From: Rhodothermaceae bacterium
Lineage (GTDB): Bacteria; Bacteroidota; Rhodothermia; Rhodothermales; Rubricoccaceae
Reading direction: 5' to 3'
Assembly: GCA_013003465.1 (NCBI GenBank)
Contig: JABDIZ010000048.1
Location: 1-7,131, forward strand
DNA length: 7,131 nt
A model generated the notes under the pieces. That model made no database searches. It had not been told where the DNA came from and saw only the letters and a program-made list of their open reading frames with translations. This document shows positions 5,851 through 7,131 of this stretch, one piece after another. Position numbers and translations under genes: made by a program. How positions within the stretch are numbered: position 1 is the stretch's first letter; the number at the start of each line of letters is the position of its first letter.

Positions 5851-7131
5851 CTACCCGCGCCGGAGGGCAAAGAGGGCGGCCAGCCCAAACAGCGGCACCC
5901 ACAGGTACCACGGGCCGCCCACGCTCGCGGCAATCGTGCCCGAGACGAGCGCCGAGCCGCTGAGTAGCGCCGTCTTGATGCCCGCCAGCGGATTGCCCGC
6001 CGGATGCCGCATCCGCTCCTCCAGAAAGCGCATCCCCTCGGCGGCCAGCGACGGACTCTTGACGAGCAGGTCCACCAACTCGGGCGCATTCCGAAAACTC
6101 TCCTTGAGCAGCGACACCGGGTTGAACTGGCTGCGGAACAGGCGGCTCACGTGTTTCTGGGACACCTTCGCCACATCGAGGCCCGGCAGGAGCGCCTGCC
6201 CTACGCCCTCGAACGTGATGAGCGCCTTGGTCATCAGCACCAGCTCGATGGGGAAGTACATCCGGTACGTCCCGCCCAGGCTCACCGACTCCATGATGAG
6301 CTGAGCAATCGAGAAGTCGCCGTGCTGCTGGGCGCGGTAGAAGCGGCGGCAGATCTCGGCGACGGCCCGCTTGAAGCCCTGCGGGTCGGACTTCGGCCCG
6401 GCCTCCGCTACGCTCGTCAGGTAGCGCGCCGCATTCTCGGCATCGCCCGTGACGAGCGAGAAATAGTAGTACATCAGCGTTCGCCGCAATTCGCCGTCGA
6501 AGTAGCCCACCATGCCGAGGTCGATGAACCCGATTTTGGGCTCGATGCGGCCCTCGGGGTGCAACGGGTCCGGCTCCGTATCGAGGAGGAACAGGTTGCC
6601 GGGGTGGAGGTCGGCGTGGAAGAAGCCGTCGGCGTAGAGCATCCGGATGATCGACTTCGCGCCGAGGTCCACGACATGTTCGCGGGCGTCGTGCGGGAGC
6701 GCGCGCGCCTCGGGCGCGTCGGGGCGGATGCCCTTGAACAACTCCATTGTCAGGACGAGGCGGCTCGAATACTCCCGGTAGATGGTCGGGAAGCGGATGC
6801 CCGGCAGGTCCGAAAAATTGAGCGCGAACTGTTCGGCGTTGTCGGCCTCGCGGCGGAGGTCCACCTCGCGGAGCGTGAACTCGGTGAACTCGTCGAGGAT
6901 GCGCTTGGGCTGGTAGCGCGAGAAGAAGATCTGCAGGAACGCGCCGAAGAAGCCGAGCAGCCGTGCGTCGCGCTTGAGGATGATGTAGATGTTCGGCTTG
7001 ACCACCTTCAGGATCACCTCCTCGCCGTTGACCGTCCGGGCGCGGTGGATCTGTCCGATCGAGGCACTCCCGAGCGGCGTGGGGTCCACCCAGGTGAACA
7101 TCTCGTCGATGGGGCGGCCGAGGCCCTTCGC
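5851..7131 (-). CDS. ABC1/UbiB-family atypical kinase-like protein, N-terminus cut by window edge
   Basis: The frame is open from the last base of the window to a TAG at 5851-5853 and gives 426 residues. An internal ATG at 7099-7101 is not the start, because family sequence ('AKGLGRPIDE') continues upstream of it. It belongs to the ABC1/AarF/UbiB/ADCK kinase-like family (PF03109), which supports ubiquinone or other isoprenoid-lipid metabolism through an ATP-binding fold at the membrane. Visible motifs in the fragment are 'LGSASIGQIH' (20-29), the alanine-rich nucleotide loop; 'VILKVVKP' (39-46) with likely catalytic Lys42; 'REVDLRREADN' (88-98), the ExD motif; 'FHADLHPGN' (171-179), the catalytic loop; and 'FIDLG' (202-206), the DFG equivalent. 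Two C-terminal hydrophobic segments (about 384-405 and 407-423) match the membrane hairpin of UbiB-like members. The family's N-terminal KxGQ region lies beyond the window. All core residues are present, so activity is expected. Whether it acts on a lipid or a protein cannot be told from sequence. Confidence 0.93.
   Translation of the reverse strand, partial: AKGLGRPIDEMFTWVDPTPLGSASIGQIHRARTVNGEEVILKVVKPNIYIILKRDARLLGFFGAFLQIFFSRYQPKRILDEFTEFTLREVDLRREADNAEQFALNFSDLPGIRFPTIYREYSSRLVLTMELFKGIRPDAPEARALPHDAREHVVDLGAKSIIRMLYADGFFHADLHPGNLFLLDTEPDPLHPEGRIEPKIGFIDLGMVGYFDGELRRTLMYYYFSLVTGDAENAARYLTSVAEAGPKSDPQGFKRAVAEICRRFYRAQQHGDFSIAQLIMESVSLGGTYRMYFPIELVLMTKALITFEGVGQALLPGLDVAKVSQKHVSRLFRSQFNPVSLLKESFRNAPELVDLLVKSPSLAAEGMRFLEERMRHPAGNPLAGIKTALLSGSALVSGTIAASVGGPWYLWVPLFGLAALFALRRG

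Noticed and set aside
5304..6089. 261-residue minus-strand frame spanning the phosphatase/ABC1 junction
   Set aside because: It overlaps conserved parts of both genes in a different frame, is Arg-rich, and shows no domain.
7045..7074. LGSAS in place of the AAAS nucleotide loop of ABC1 kinases, as a possible change in nucleotide preference
   Set aside because: From memory, PLGSASI-type loops are common in bacterial ABC1 proteins, so this is ordinary variation.

Overview
The window is a gene-dense, high-GC stretch of a bacterial chromosome. Six of the seven genes lie on the minus strand, and no non-coding gap exceeds about 145 bases. Most starts lack a clear Shine-Dalgarno sequence, codons are strongly G/C-ending, and the gene content fits a free-living aerobe. 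A Rhodothermota/Salinibacter-like member of the broad Bacteroidota group is one reasonable guess, but nothing here fixes the taxon. I saw no rRNA, tRNA, CRISPR array, insertion sequence or phage gene.

Layout in plus-strand coordinates: (1) the last 63 codons of a plus-strand gene encode a PPC-like beta-sandwich domain, probably the tail of an exported protein. (2) It converges on a minus-strand run of five genes, listed here in transcription order: a PP2C-type Ser/Thr phosphatase (5707 to 4979); a small FHA-domain protein with a C-terminal zinc ribbon (4914 to 4453); a large protein with two FHA domains fused to an FAD/NAD(P)-binding oxidoreductase-like module (4449 to 1945); a four-helix membrane protein of unknown function (1907 to 1452); and a CPA2-type cation/proton antiporter (1429 to 224). 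The gaps are 64, 3, 37 and 22 bases, so one transcript is likely. A sigma70-like promoter can be read at 5746-5774, just before the phosphatase. (3) Upstream of that promoter, also on the minus strand, is most of an ABC1/UbiB-family atypical kinase whose N-terminus lies beyond the window edge.

The five-gene run looks like a phospho-signalling module. Its phosphatase would remove phosphate from Ser/Thr, and its three FHA domains would read phosphothreonine. The outputs would be an unusual FHA-flavoprotein and two membrane proteins, one of them an ion antiporter. No Hanks-type kinase is visible; the nearest kinase fold is the ABC1 protein, which normally serves quinone or lipid metabolism. The functional link among these genes is inferred from order and spacing only. 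The FHA-flavoprotein fusion, its threonine/acidic linker, and the altered ion-site residues in the antiporter are the most unusual points.
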